34,154 nt of DNA from Pyrodictiaceae archaeon (GTDB lineage: Archaea > Thermoproteota > Thermoprotei_A > Sulfolobales > Pyrodictiaceae), in the NCBI GenBank assembly GCA_027046265.1, contig JALTZF010000067.1, forward strand, positions 19,642 through 53,795, given 5' to 3'. The translations under genes and the position numbers were made by a program. Below, one piece after another: positions 24,321 through 33,900 of this stretch. The notes under the pieces were generated by a model that worked only from the letters and a program-made list of their open reading frames with translations, had not been told where the DNA came from and ran no database searches. How positions within the stretch are numbered: position 1 is the first letter of the stretch; every line of letters begins with the position of its first letter.

Positions 24321-24923
24321 GTGGCTTTAGTAGCGCAGCTTTGTCACAGGGAAAAGGATGGTCCAACAATAGCCATTAGCGGGCCACCAGGGAGCGGCAA
24401 GACAACATATGCACGTAAGTTAGCTCAAGAACTCGGATTAGGGTACTACTCTGCTGGCATGATATTCCGTGAAATTGCTAGAGAACGAGGCATGAGTTTA
24501 GAAGAACTTAACAAGATAGCCGCGGACGACCCGTCCATAGACTTTGAAATAGATAAGAGGACAATTGAGATAGGATGTAAGGGTAATGTTGTTATTGATG
24601 GACACCTGGCAGCTTGGGTTTTAGCGGGCTTAGCGGACGTAAGAATATATGTCACAGCGCCTCTTAATGTACGAGTTAAACGGATTGTTGAGCGCGAGAA
24701 AAGATCGTGGAATGAGGTGTTCCATGAGACTATGGTCAGAGAGTATACACAGTGGGAACGGTTTCTCAATTATTACGGCATCGATGTTAGCAGCCTTCGC
24801 CTCTTTAACTTGGTTATTGATACGTCTTATTTGTCAATAAATGAGGCATATAACATAATAAAGGCATATACTTGTAGCGTGCTGAGAAACAAAGGATACA
24901 CGATTCTTGCTTGCGAGAAGTGA
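24321..24923 (+). CDS. cmk: Cytidylate kinase, archaeal type
   Basis: The P-loop GPPGSGKTT at residues 21-29, the segment YYSAGMIFREIARERGMSLEE from about 42 and VVIDGHLAAWVL near 90 mark the archaeal (d)CMP kinase family, which phosphorylates CMP/dCMP using ATP. GTG is the start, following GGGTGAA at 6 bases. The N-terminal dozen residues are an extension relative to the usual start close to the P-loop. It precedes L14e and Cbf5, the typical archaeal arrangement. Confidence 0.93.
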   Translation: MALVAQLCHREKDGPTIAISGPPGSGKTTYARKLAQELGLGYYSAGMIFREIARERGMSLEELNKIAADDPSIDFEIDKRTIEIGCKGNVVIDGHLAAWVLAGLADVRIYVTAPLNVRVKRIVEREKRSWNEVFHETMVREYTQWERFLNYYGIDVSSLRLFNLVIDTSYLSINEAYNIIKAYTCSVLRNKGYTILACEK

Positions 24924-24983
24924 ATAAGACTTAAAGCATGAGTTAGACTAGGGAGGCTGGAGTCGGGTAGAGGTGTTAGAGCC

Positions 24984-25280
24984 ATGCCCGCGATAGAAGT
25001 CGGTAGATTATGTGTCAAAATACGTGGACGTGAAGCAGGAAGAAAATGTGTAATAGTCGAGATCATAGATGACAACTTTGTCTTAATAACGGGGCCTAAA
25101 GATGTTAGTGGTGTGAAGAGAAGGAGAGCAAACATAAACCACATAGAGATCTTGCCGGAAAAAATAGACATACAGCCTGGAGCTAGCGACGAAGAGATTA
25201 AGCAAGCCCTAGAGAAAGCAGGACTATTGGAGTTTATGAAGGAGAAAGTCAAGGTAGAACTCAAACCTGGCTTGATATAA
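24984..25280 (+). CDS. rpl14e: 50S ribosomal protein L14e (eL14)
   Basis: The 98-residue KOW-type protein begins with [22 protein letters not shown] and continues [23 protein letters not shown], which in segments is diagnostic for L14e. The C-terminus [20 protein letters not shown] is the usual helix. ATG follows GAGGTGTTAGAGCC. It lies between Cmk and Cbf5, as in many archaea. Confidence 0.95.
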   Translation: MPAIEVGRLCVKIRGREAGRKCVIVEIIDDNFVLITGPKDVSGVKRRRANINHIEILPEKIDIQPGASDEEIKQALEKAGLLEFMKEKVKVELKPGLI

Positions 25281-25487
25281 TCTAGGCAATGCAGAGTCTC
25301 TATGTACACCTGTCTCTTTTGTAGTAATTGCAGTAATACAATCTGGCTATTCAATCAATAATACCGTCCTATGCCGCTTGCTGTCTATACATATTTCTCC
25401 TCTAGCACTATGAAGCATATATGATTTATTCAAAATACTTCATGGCGAGAATAAAGGCTTTTGGTGTCATATGCCCTAGGGAAGGAC

Positions 25488-25500
25488 ACTATAATAAAAG
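25488..25500 (+). promoter_or_regulatory. Probable cbf5 promoter
   Basis: ACTATAATAAAAG is a TATA-like element about 40 bases ahead of the Cbf5 start, in a 255-base gap that otherwise shows nothing recognisable. Confidence 0.4.
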
Positions 25501-25535
25501 GAGTATACTAAAGCAGTTGTACAGGGGGCTTGGAC

Positions 25536-26597
25536 ATGACTACAAGCATGGGCGCAGACGAGTTAACAAAGAGGGGCGACGAATTTATTAGGTCACTAGA
25601 TGAGTATGCAGGAATTAAACGTGAATGGCTCACGAGAATCGAGGGAGAGGTCACAAGTCCTGATCACGGTACACCACCTTGGGCTAGGCCTATAGAACAA
25701 CACATAAAGCTCGGTGTTATACCTCTTGACAAGCCTCCAGGACCAACAAGTCATGAGGTCGTAGCTTGGATTAAACGTATGTTCAACCTAAGTAAAGCTG
25801 GGCATGGTGGTACTCTTGACCCAAAAGTCACAGGTGTCCTCCCAGTAGCCCTTGAAGAGGCTACTAAGGTAATAGGGCTCGTCGTTCACACTGGCAAAGA
25901 GTACATGTGTGTGATGCAGCTCCACAGCCCTGTCTCTGAAGGAGAGTTAAGGAAGGCTGTAAGCCTCTTTGTAGGGGAGATCTATCAGAGGCCACCATTG
26001 CGTAGTAGTGTAAAAAGGAGTTTGCGAACAAAGAAGATCTATGAAATAGAGTTGTTAGAATACAACGGGCGCTACGCGTTGATGAGAGTTTACAGTGAAG
26101 CGGGAACATACATGAGAAAACTCTGCCACGACATAGGCTTAATCCTGGGTGTTGGCGCTCACATGAGAGAGTTACGCAGAACAAAGAGTGGCCCCTTCCG
26201 TGAGGCTTATGGCCTTGTAAAATTGCAAGATCTTAGCGAGGCTCTTTACCGCTGGAGGCATGAAGGTAAAGAGGATCTCCTTAGAAAGTATGTACTGCCA
26301 GTAGAGTATGCTGTATCTCATCTGCCAAAGATAGTTATACGGGATACCGCTGTTGACGCTCTTGCACATGGCGCCAACCTCGCAGTTCCAGGAATAGTGA
26401 AGCTTCACAAGGACATACAAAAGAATGACATAGTGGCTCTCTTTACGCTCAAAGGCGAACTTGTAGCTGTTGGAGTAGCACAGATGAGCAGCAAGGAAAT
26501 GATAAACAGTAAACGTGGCATCGCAGTTAAGATACGTCGTGTAGTAATGAAGCCAGGAATATACCCGAAGGCCTGGAAAAAGAGCAGGAAGGGCTAA
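25536..26597 (+). CDS. cbf5: tRNA/rRNA pseudouridine synthase Cbf5
   Basis: This is the archaeal Cbf5, catalytic subunit of H/ACA ribonucleoproteins and also able to form tRNA Psi55. The catalytic Asp is in GHGGTLDPKVTG (about residue 95). The TruB-like domain starts with IPLDKPPGPTSHEV and includes YQRPPLRSSVKRSLR and MRVYSEAGTYMRKLCHDIG. The PUA domain covers about residues 265-345 with HGANLAVPGIVK and KRGIAVKIRRVVM. The ATG used follows GGGGG by about 8 bases; a TTG two codons earlier is the other option. The 353-residue length is normal. Confidence 0.95.
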   Translation: MTTSMGADELTKRGDEFIRSLDEYAGIKREWLTRIEGEVTSPDHGTPPWARPIEQHIKLGVIPLDKPPGPTSHEVVAWIKRMFNLSKAGHGGTLDPKVTGVLPVALEEATKVIGLVVHTGKEYMCVMQLHSPVSEGELRKAVSLFVGEIYQRPPLRSSVKRSLRTKKIYEIELLEYNGRYALMRVYSEAGTYMRKLCHDIGLILGVGAHMRELRRTKSGPFREAYGLVKLQDLSEALYRWRHEGKEDLLRKYVLPVEYAVSHLPKIVIRDTAVDALAHGANLAVPGIVKLHKDIQKNDIVALFTLKGELVAVGVAQMSSKEMINSKRGIAVKIRRVVMKPGIYPKAWKKSRKG

Positions 26598-26603
26598 AGA
26601 GCC

Positions 26604-27197
26604 TTGAACAGACACTACTACAAATCCAGAACTCGTAGTCGTGGCCGAAGATTAATCAGCGACTTTCTCCGAGGAGTAACAGTAGAATTCTACGTGTCGC
26701 CACAAGTATTCTCGTCATCTGAAATAGATACAGGGACAAGACTCCTCATAGAGAATGCTATTGTGCCAGAGCAAGGAAGAGTCCTCGACCTTGGATGTGG
26801 TTACGGCGCAATAGGCATAACCCTAGCCAAAGCATATCCCCGCCTCCACATAGTGATGGTTGACATAAACACGTTAGCAGTAGAACTAGCCAAGCAGAAT
26901 GCCAGGCTAAACCGGGTAGAGGACAGAGTAACAGTACTCCATGGAGACCTTTATGAACCAGTAAAAAACATGGTGTTTGACCTCATAATAAGCAATCCCC
27001 CACTAGCAGCGGGAATGGACACAATTGAGAAGATAATCCGTGAAGCCCCAGACTACTTGAAGAGAGGAGGCACACTACAACTCGTAATGAGGAAAGGAGA
27101 GAAAAAAGCATTGCAAATCATGGAGGAAGTTTTTACCACCGCAAAAATATTGCTCAGAAAGAAGGGCTACACAATACTCTATGCACAAAAAGCGTAA
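26604..27197 (+). CDS. RsmC-like class I SAM-dependent methyltransferase
   Basis: This 197-residue Rossmann methyltransferase has motif I in LDLGCGYGAIGI (from residue 61), an acidic end of the second strand in VMVDIN (85-89) and the catalytic NPPL at 131-134, the signature of N-methylating enzymes of the RsmC/small-methyltransferase group. FYVSPQVFSSSEIDTGTRLL matches the substrate-side entry of that family. Likely substrate is a guanine or other base in rRNA or tRNA. It begins with TTG 6 bases after the Cbf5 stop, so co-transcription with another RNA-modifying gene is likely. Confidence 0.88.
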   Translation: MNRHYYKSRTRSRGRRLISDFLRGVTVEFYVSPQVFSSSEIDTGTRLLIENAIVPEQGRVLDLGCGYGAIGITLAKAYPRLHIVMVDINTLAVELAKQNARLNRVEDRVTVLHGDLYEPVKNMVFDLIISNPPLAAGMDTIEKIIREAPDYLKRGGTLQLVMRKGEKKALQIMEEVFTTAKILLRKKGYTILYAQKA

Positions 27198-27261
27198 AGT
27201 GGGAAAACTCTTACTAGCCCGCACACAGAACAACTACAGTAACATGGCACCACACCTGGGC

Positions 27262-27348
27262 GCCGGGGTGCCCGAGCGGCCTAAGGGGCCGGCCTGGAGA
27301 GCCGGTGGGGGTATCCCCGCGCGGGTTCAAATCCCGCCCCCGGCGCCA
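27262..27348 (+). tRNA. tRNA-Ser (anticodon GGA)
   Basis: A complete cloverleaf is visible. The acceptor is GCCGGGG/CCCCGGC, and the D stem is CCC/GGG. Anticodon stem CCGGC/GCCGG carries loop CTGGAGA with anticodon GGA at 27296-27298. A long variable arm (GGGG/CCCC) marks the serine class. The T arm is GCGGG-TTCAAAT-CCCGC, the discriminator is G, and CCA is encoded. No intron interrupts the anticodon loop. Stems are almost all GC, as expected for a hyperthermophile. Confidence 0.97.
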
Positions 27349-27414
27349 CAAATCCTTCAAAATCCTTCTATTATTATCTCAAGTAAAAATTGTATAGTTT
27401 ACTTTGTTAGTTAA

Positions 27415-27426
27415 GTTTATTTATGG
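27415..27426 (+). promoter_or_regulatory. Probable modA promoter
   Basis: GTTTATTTATGG is TATA-like and about 35 bases before the start codon of the binding-protein gene. Upstream lies an AT-rich stretch with partly repeated TAGTTTA/TAGTTAA words that might bind the neighbouring Tfx-type regulator; this is speculative. Confidence 0.35.
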
Positions 27427-27458
27427 TATTGGCCATTCTGTAACTTGGTGCTGTTTAC

Positions 27459-28343
27459 ATGGATAGGACTTTTGTCACGCTTATTTTAATCATTGTATTT
27501 GCTAGTATAGCAAGCTTTGTTGTGCACAGTTATAATGCACAAAATTCAAGTAATAAAAATGTGGAATTAACTGTTTATCTTTGTGCTGCTGCGAAGAAAC
27601 CCTGGCAAGAGCTTGTCGCCGAGTTTGAACGTAGGACTGGTATTAGGGTGAACGCTATATATGGCTCTTCTGGTAGGCTTTACGCTCTAGTTAAGATAAG
27701 TGGCCGTGGGGACGTATATGCGCCAGCATCACTGTACTATATGGCTAAGGCTGTTAGAGATGGCTTAATATATAATGAAACTGTACGTCCAGTGGCCTAT
27801 CTTATTCCTGCAATAATTGTGCCTAAAGAGAATCCTGCTAATATAAGGGAGCTTAAGGATTTGCTTAAGAATGGTGTAAAGATTGCAATAGGTGAGCCAA
27901 GCCATGTCGTCATAGGCCAGTATGCTGTCAAGATTTTTAAGCATAATAATATGTGGCCTCGCGTTAAAGACAACATTGTTATGTATGCTGAGAATTTTGC
28001 AAAACTAGCATCCCTAGTTGCTATGGGGGCTGTTGACGCTATTATTGGCTGGCACGTGGCTCACTACTGGTACCCAAACAGTACTGAGATAGTCTGGTTG
28101 AAGCCAGGCGAAGTACCCGAGGTGAGCTATATACCTATAGGGGTGCTTAAAACCAGCAAGAACCCTAGGGCTGCTATGGAGTTTATACAGTTTATCACTG
28201 AGTCTGATTACGCTCAGAGAGTCTGGGCTAAGTATCACTATCCTACTTCTCCTAGGTCTATTGAGGAGCTAGCTCCAGGTGCACGTATACCTTCCATAGA
28301 TGATCTCTTCAAGGGAAATAGTACTGGTGTAAGAGAAAGCTAG
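27459..28343 (+). CDS. modA: Molybdate/tungstate ABC transporter binding protein
   Basis: The N-terminus has an uncleaved-looking signal anchor (residues 4-23, FVTLILIIVFASIASFVV), followed by a Ser/Asn-rich linker without a lipobox cysteine. The mature part follows the ModA pattern: VYLCAAAKKPWQELV in the place of the AASL segment, then GSSGRLYALVKISGRGDVYAP, IAIGEPSHVVIGQYA near 148 and the AVDAIIGWHVAHY segment near 190. It should capture molybdate or tungstate outside the cell for the ModB/ModC genes downstream. In hyperthermophiles tungstate is at least as likely. ATG follows GGTGC by about 8 bases. Confidence 0.88.
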   Translation: MDRTFVTLILIIVFASIASFVVHSYNAQNSSNKNVELTVYLCAAAKKPWQELVAEFERRTGIRVNAIYGSSGRLYALVKISGRGDVYAPASLYYMAKAVRDGLIYNETVRPVAYLIPAIIVPKENPANIRELKDLLKNGVKIAIGEPSHVVIGQYAVKIFKHNNMWPRVKDNIVMYAENFAKLASLVAMGAVDAIIGWHVAHYWYPNSTEIVWLKPGEVPEVSYIPIGVLKTSKNPRAAMEFIQFITESDYAQRVWAKYHYPTSPRSIEELAPGARIPSIDDLFKGNSTGVRES

Positions 28344-28374
28344 GGAGCATTAAGGGGAGGCTAAGAGTTATGCT

Positions 28375-28860
28375 CTACACCTCAGAGAACTTCATATGGC
28401 TCCTTATAAGCTTCTCTATAACCTCTAATATCGGGATAACCTCCTCAAAATCGAAAACATCAATAACTCCGTTCCTACCTATGGCAACCACTACTCTGCG
28501 AGAAATCTTGTCCTCCTCGATGTACTCTTGTAGTAGTCCTCTTAGAACAATGTGTAGTTCTCGTCTCCCCCACCGAAGCCTTATACCTCTCCTATTCGCT
28601 GCCTCCAGAAGCCTCTTTATCAGATCGTCTACATTTTCACCTCTATCAACAAATACTAGTTCCGATATGGCAAGTGTGTACGTTAAAACTGTCTGCTTTG
28701 CAGCCTTTAGGTTTGCATGTGCACGCCGGTACGCAGCAGCGGCGTCTTGCCTTGTCGTATTTAGAATCTTTGCTATCTCTGAGAATCCAAGATTAAACTT
28801 GTCATGTAGGACTAGGACTAGGAGTTGCTTAGCTGTGAAAAGCCCTGATCTCTTCTGCAT
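28375..28860 (-). CDS. Tfx-family helix-turn-helix regulator
   Basis: The N-terminal half is a sigma-region-4-like helix-turn-helix: FTAKQLLVLVLHDKFNLGFSEIAKIL in pieces at residues 8-33, then NTTRQDAAAAYRRAHANLKAA. This is the pattern of the archaeal Tfx family. Tfx was described as a regulator of the molybdenum formylmethanofuran dehydrogenase operon, and here it lies in a molybdate/tungstate transport locus. The C-terminal half (about residues 80-161) is a family-specific domain of unknown ligand. It is antisense, convergent with the binding-protein gene and divergent from the permease gene, so it is well placed to control ModB-ModC and possibly ModA. Confidence 0.82.
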   Translation of the reverse strand: MQKRSGLFTAKQLLVLVLHDKFNLGFSEIAKILNTTRQDAAAAYRRAHANLKAAKQTVLTYTLAISELVFVDRGENVDDLIKRLLEAANRRGIRLRWGRRELHIVLRGLLQEYIEEDKISRRVVVAIGRNGVIDVFDFEEVIPILEVIEKLIRSHMKFSEV

Positions 28861-28950
28861 AGCCTTGACCCAGTGTAGTACTATGTTTGCTCCCTTAATT
28901 GCATGGCGTGTACACGCAGCTTCTTAGTCATGGATAAGGGGTGTACTCCA

Positions 28951-29757
28951 TTGAGGAAGATAGTTGAGATGGGACGCCTAGCATATTGTGTACCCTCTAT
29001 CCTACTAGCTTTAGGTTTTATTGTGGTCTTGACGTCTCTCTTTATATGGGTTCAGCCGAGCACTATACTCCAATCGCTTATCTCACGGGAGATCCGTTTC
29101 GCTATAGGATTGAGCCTTATAACTTCATTTACAGTAGCTACTACAGCCCTAGTTCTCGGTGTACCCGTGGCATACGCTATGGCTCGCGGCATCATTCCCG
29201 GGGGGCGGCTCCTTGAGACGATTCTTCTTATCCCTTTTGGCATGCCACCAGTTGCTGTGGGTGCTACTCTCCTCGTATTCTTCACTAATACTAGGCCCGG
29301 TAGCTTACTAGATGAATTATTTAGAATAGTCTTTACGCCTAGAGGACTACTAGTGGCGCAATTCTTCGTCGTATACCCTATAGTCTTGAGAGTTTTAAAG
29401 AATGGTTTCGACTCTGTTAACCCGATATACGAGGCTGTATCAAGAACCCTAGGTTATACACAGCTAAAGACAATGATTCATGTCACCCTGCCCATGGCAA
29501 GCCATAGTGTTCTCTCAGCATTTCTCCTAGCTTTCATACGTGCACTAGGAGAGTTTGGCGCCTCAGTCACATTAGCTGGCGCTATCCGATTTAAGACTGA
29601 GACTATACCCATAGCACTATACCTTTCTATTAGTGGTGGCGAACTAGGTAGCGCCATGGCCTTAATAATGATCTCAATGATTGTTGCAGGAGTTTCTGTG
29701 TTCACGTTGCTTTTGCTCGAAGAAAAGAGTCGAGCCCATGGGGTTGTCAGGGCTTGA
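28951..29757 (+). CDS. modB: Molybdate/tungstate ABC transporter permease
   Basis: The protein has about six membrane helices and the binding-protein-dependent permease (BPD) loop YEAVSRTLGYTQLKTM...LP near three quarters of its length, the EAA motif that docks on the ATPase. PFGMPPVAVGATLLVFF and FIRALGEFGASVTLAG are typical of ModB/CysT-type permeases. The frame is open from an ATG at 28903 and includes another at 28930, but GGGGTG lies about 7 bases before the TTG used here, which gives 268 residues. Its stop overlaps the ModC start (TTGA). ModA lies upstream, separated by the antisense regulator. Confidence 0.87.
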   Translation: MRKIVEMGRLAYCVPSILLALGFIVVLTSLFIWVQPSTILQSLISREIRFAIGLSLITSFTVATTALVLGVPVAYAMARGIIPGGRLLETILLIPFGMPPVAVGATLLVFFTNTRPGSLLDELFRIVFTPRGLLVAQFFVVYPIVLRVLKNGFDSVNPIYEAVSRTLGYTQLKTMIHVTLPMASHSVLSAFLLAFIRALGEFGASVTLAGAIRFKTETIPIALYLSISGGELGSAMALIMISMIVAGVSVFTLLLLEEKSRAHGVVRA

Positions 29758-30869
29758 AGGCGCTTCTTGTCCAGGACTTGTGGGTAAAAAGGGGTAAGAA
29801 TATTGTCCTAAAAGGGGTTAGTCTTGAGGCAGATGAGAGGTCTATACTGGTTGTCCTAGGTCCAAATGCTGCTGGCAAGACAACGCTCTTGGATGCTATA
29901 GCAGGCATAGTAATTCCTTTTAGGGGCTTAATAGAGATTATGGGAAGGATTGTTTACTCATCAAATAACCCTAAAGTATTTGTTCCGCCTGAGAAACGTA
30001 AGGTAGCGCTTGTGCCGCAGGAGTACGCATTATTCCCTCATATGAGTGTGTATGAGAACATAGCATTTGGGCTACGTGCTAAGAAACTGTCAAGAGAGCA
30101 GATAAGAGCCAAAGTTATGCATGTTGCCGAGATTCTAGGTATAACTAGTATCCTAGACAAAAGACCGGACCAGCTTAGTGGTGGTCAACAGCAACGTGTA
30201 GCGCTTGCTAGAGCACTTGCTGTCGAGCCCGATCTTCTACTCCTAGATGAGCCCTTCAGTGCGATGGACGCCCCTACACGTGAAAGAATGCGTAGCGAGC
30301 TAAAGAGACTACTTAAAGAGCTTGGTATAACGACTGTAATGGTCACACATAGTTTTGCAGACGCATGGGCGCTAGGAGACGTTATCGTGGTGCTTAAGGA
30401 TGGCAAGAAGATTGCAGGCGCGCATCCCCGAGAGCTTATCGAGAAACCACTAAATCACGGTGTAGCAGAGTTTCTTGGATACATAGTTCTAAAAGGTAGA
30501 GTTGAACATGTAGAACATAATGTCGTAATATTGGAAGCCCCTGGACTATTAGCTCTTAGAGTACAACAAGTTAACACTAGTTTGTTCAAGCCAGGCTCAT
30601 GCGTGCTCATTGCTTTTCGGCCAGACGACGTTGTACTGTCAAAAAAGCCTCTATCAGATGTGAACACTTTTACAGCGAAAATAGAAGAAGTATCATTTAC
30701 GAGGTATGGGGTAAGGCTTATCATCGATGTGGGCTCCCTTAAGCTTAGCGTAGAAGCTCCTAGGGGTCCTCTCACAGTACTAGTTGGTGCTAAGCTGTCG
30801 CCTGGCGACAAGGTATTCGTTCATATTCCACCTAACATAATTAACATCACACCTTGCCAGACAGATTGA
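29754..30869 (+). CDS. modC: Molybdate/tungstate ABC transporter ATPase
   Basis: This ABC ATPase has Walker A GPNAAGKTT (residues 36-44), Q-loop in VPQEYALF, signature LSGGQQQR (near 142), Walker B LLLLDEP (near 162) and the H-loop in VMVTHSF. The C-terminal third (about residues 240-365) folds as TOBE/MOBE-like barrels, with RPDDVVLSK, which in ModC/WtpC can bind the oxyanion and inhibit transport. TTG is the start and overlaps the permease stop by 4 bases, so the two are translationally coupled. Spermidine or sulfate transport is less likely given the partner proteins. Confidence 0.88.
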   Translation: MKALLVQDLWVKRGKNIVLKGVSLEADERSILVVLGPNAAGKTTLLDAIAGIVIPFRGLIEIMGRIVYSSNNPKVFVPPEKRKVALVPQEYALFPHMSVYENIAFGLRAKKLSREQIRAKVMHVAEILGITSILDKRPDQLSGGQQQRVALARALAVEPDLLLLDEPFSAMDAPTRERMRSELKRLLKELGITTVMVTHSFADAWALGDVIVVLKDGKKIAGAHPRELIEKPLNHGVAEFLGYIVLKGRVEHVEHNVVILEAPGLLALRVQQVNTSLFKPGSCVLIAFRPDDVVLSKKPLSDVNTFTAKIEEVSFTRYGVRLIIDVGSLKLSVEAPRGPLTVLVGAKLSPGDKVFVHIPPNIINITPCQTD

Positions 30870-30966
30870 TAAATCATGGCTTCATGACACCTGAAATCTA
30901 CACATAAATATTAGTGGTGCAAAGACATAGTTATCAGTAGATGTGGCTACAAGAAACTAGTGTTAT
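30870..30966. promoter_or_regulatory. Intergenic region with hairpin and TATA-like element
   Basis: TCATG/CATGA arms around GCTT form a short hairpin just after the ModC stop. ATAAATATTA at about 30904-30913 is TATA-like and would serve the mannosidase gene with a leader of about 30 bases. Confidence 0.35.
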
Positions 30967-33900
30967 ATGGCTGACAGTAATATGACAAGGCTCTTCGACT
31001 CAGAGGAAATAGCTATAAAAAGTCTTGAAAGACAGGCACGTGACATAGTGGCATTATCTATAATCAGAGTAGAGCCTCTAAGCACCTGGAGAACACGTGG
31101 AAGGATTGTGAGACTACCGTTTTTCGTTAAAGTAGGATGCGACCCGATAACCTTTACATCAATAGTTAATGTACCTAAAACAGAGAATGGTAAGTGGTTC
31201 CTAAAGATCCTCATCAATGGAAGTGCATTACTCAAACTTAACGGAGTAAGCTATGCTGGAATAGATGAGGTACACACGTATGTTCCTATTCCTATGGGGA
31301 GACATGTTGTAGACATTATAGTTTCTCCTCGCACAATTGTGGGGCCTTGTCAAGAGAGCATAGTCTTCCGTGCTGCGTATCTTGTTATGGTTGATTGGGA
31401 ACTATTCAGAAAGGGTCTACTGCTCTTAGAACTCATACAATATACCCAGGGACTTCCCAGGGATGACCCGCTAAGGAGAGAACTAGAAGCAGTACTACTG
31501 GGTAACTTAGCTAGCTTAGAGGTCGAGCCTACAATTGAACAGATAGTGTTTAGCCACATACTCCTATATGAATACGGTGCGAATCCATCTATTAAGATAA
31601 AGCATGTTCCTCCACCATTTAGTGACTATGCCTGGTTAAGTGAGTATGTTAGATCAAGTGGGTTTAGTCTAGAAGGCTTAATAGCTAGCAATAATGTACA
31701 ACAGCAGCGCTTACTGCTGAAACATACATGGGCTAAGATTATTGAGGAGTTAGAGAAACTTACTAGAAAATACGGGAAACAAGGCTTACTCTATGCTGCC
31801 GCTCATAGCCATATAGATGCAGCATGGCTTTGGCCTAAGAGTGAAACACTGCATAAAGTGTTGAGGACATTCTCTACTATAACCCTCCTCGCTAACGACT
31901 ACGATTTTGTCTATGTGCAAGGCTCTGCTCTCTACTATAAGTGGATCGAAGAGTACGATACGAAGCTATTTTCTAAGATAAAGAAGCTAATTGATGAAGG
32001 TAAGTGGCTCATTGCCGGCGGCACCTGGGTTGAGCCAGACACGATGATCATTAGTGGAGAAACTCTCGTACGCCAGTTCCTCTATGGGCAAAGATACTTC
32101 TTAAGCAAGTTTGGTAGAATTGCGAGAATAGGATGGTTGCCAGACACCTTCGGTTTTTCAGGTAACCTACCACAGATACTGGCAAAGAGCGGCGTCGAGG
32201 TCTTTATAACTCATAAAGTTAGCTGGAATGATACAAATGAGTTCCCCTTCGACGCGTTCAGATGGAGAGGCATTGACGGCTCCGAAATTGTAGTGCAGGT
32301 GCTCTTCACAAACTATCATGAATCCGCTAGGTTGAATTCGCTTAGAGAATACTGGAAAAAGTATAGAAACAAAGAGGACGCTCCATTCATAGTTTATGCT
32401 TACGGATATGGAGATGGTGGCGGTGGCCCAACAAAAGAGATGATGGAGTATATTAGTTTCTCTGAAGAAGTGCCTGGAGTACCCATAGTGAAGAAACTAA
32501 ACGAGGAAAAGTATATAGCGCAAATGCATAAGGTCAAAGAACGCCTGCCCATGCATGAAGGCGAGATCTATCTTGAATTCCATAGGGGCGCATATACAAC
32601 AAACCTAGAGATCAAAGAAGCAATGGCAAAGGCTGAATTAATGGCAGAGCAAGCTGATTTTCTCGAGTCCCTAGCTCTTCTACAAGGAAAACCCATTGAT
32701 TATGAAACTATAAGAGAAGCATGGGAGACAATACTCTTTGCGGCATTTCACGACATAGTAACCGGGACTTCAGTTAAAGAAGTATACGATGAGGCTGTAC
32801 TTGAGCTGGAGAATACAATTAAAAAGCTAACTAAAAAACTATCAGATATAGTCAGAGACATTGTCCATACTAACTCCAAAGAAGGAAAAGATGGTATACT
32901 CGTCTTTAATACCCTTCCTTGGAGGAGAACAGTCACAGTAACTGTGCCAAGAACACTAATTCATGGAGAGAATGAGAAAACAGACAATGATTACACTGTT
33001 GAATGCCAAAAACTCGTTGATAACCTGGTTGTTAGTGTAGAACTTCCCTCTCTAGGCTATGCCACAATTCCTCTTGACGGCGTGGTGGAGTGTAAAGCAC
33101 GAAAGGGCGTACTTGCAAAAAGGGATGGAGACACTATTGTCCTTGAGAACGAGCACCTATTACTACGAGTAGATAGTAGGGGTTTCATTAGTGAGCTTAC
33201 ACTGAAGAAGAGACACAGGAAGGTGCTTGTTCAAACTTCTAACAAGCTTGTAGCTTACGTTGATAAGCCAGGCGTGTTTGATGCATGGGAGATTAGGCCT
33301 GAGGCATTAAGGTACGGTAAGGAATTAGCAATTGTTAATGCTCCAAGAATAACAATAAATGGGCCACTGGTTTCATGCATTAATCTTACGTGGAAGTACA
33401 AAGGGTCGGAGATAGCCCAGGAATTGTGCCTCCATAAGAAAAAACCGGTTGTAACAGTTCGAAACCGAATATACTGGAGAGCTAAGTCTACTCTTGTCAA
33501 GGCATGGTACAAACATACTCTAGAAAAGCCCAGATATGTGTTTGAACAACCATACTCTATTGTTGAAAGAACTATTAATTCTGCTCGTTTCGAAGTGCCA
33601 GCCTTACATTGGATTGATATTAGCGATGGCGAGTACGGTATAGCAATAATCTCTGCGTCAAGACATGGTTATAGTATTCGAGGCCAAGAGATAGGTCTAA
33701 GCCTTATACGATCACCTCTCTTCCCTAACCCTTGGAGCGATCTGGGCTCCTTTGATACAACATACTACTTGTACCCTCATGAGGGGACATACGTAGAGGG
33801 GGAAGTCCCTAAAGTTGCAGCTGAACTACTCTATCAGCCAATAATTGTTAAAGGTGTAGCTGCTAACCAGGAATCGTTCATGGAAGTTGAGCCACCGATA

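Noticed and set aside
24827-25354. 175-codon minus-strand frame opposite Cmk and L14e
   Set aside because: It lies antisense to two well-recognised genes and is rich in Ser, Leu and Thr, as expected of a shadow frame.
27181-27414. 77-codon frame over the tRNA-Ser gene
   Set aside because: It is the read-through of a clear tRNA gene; the Gly/Pro/Ala-rich part is tRNA stems.
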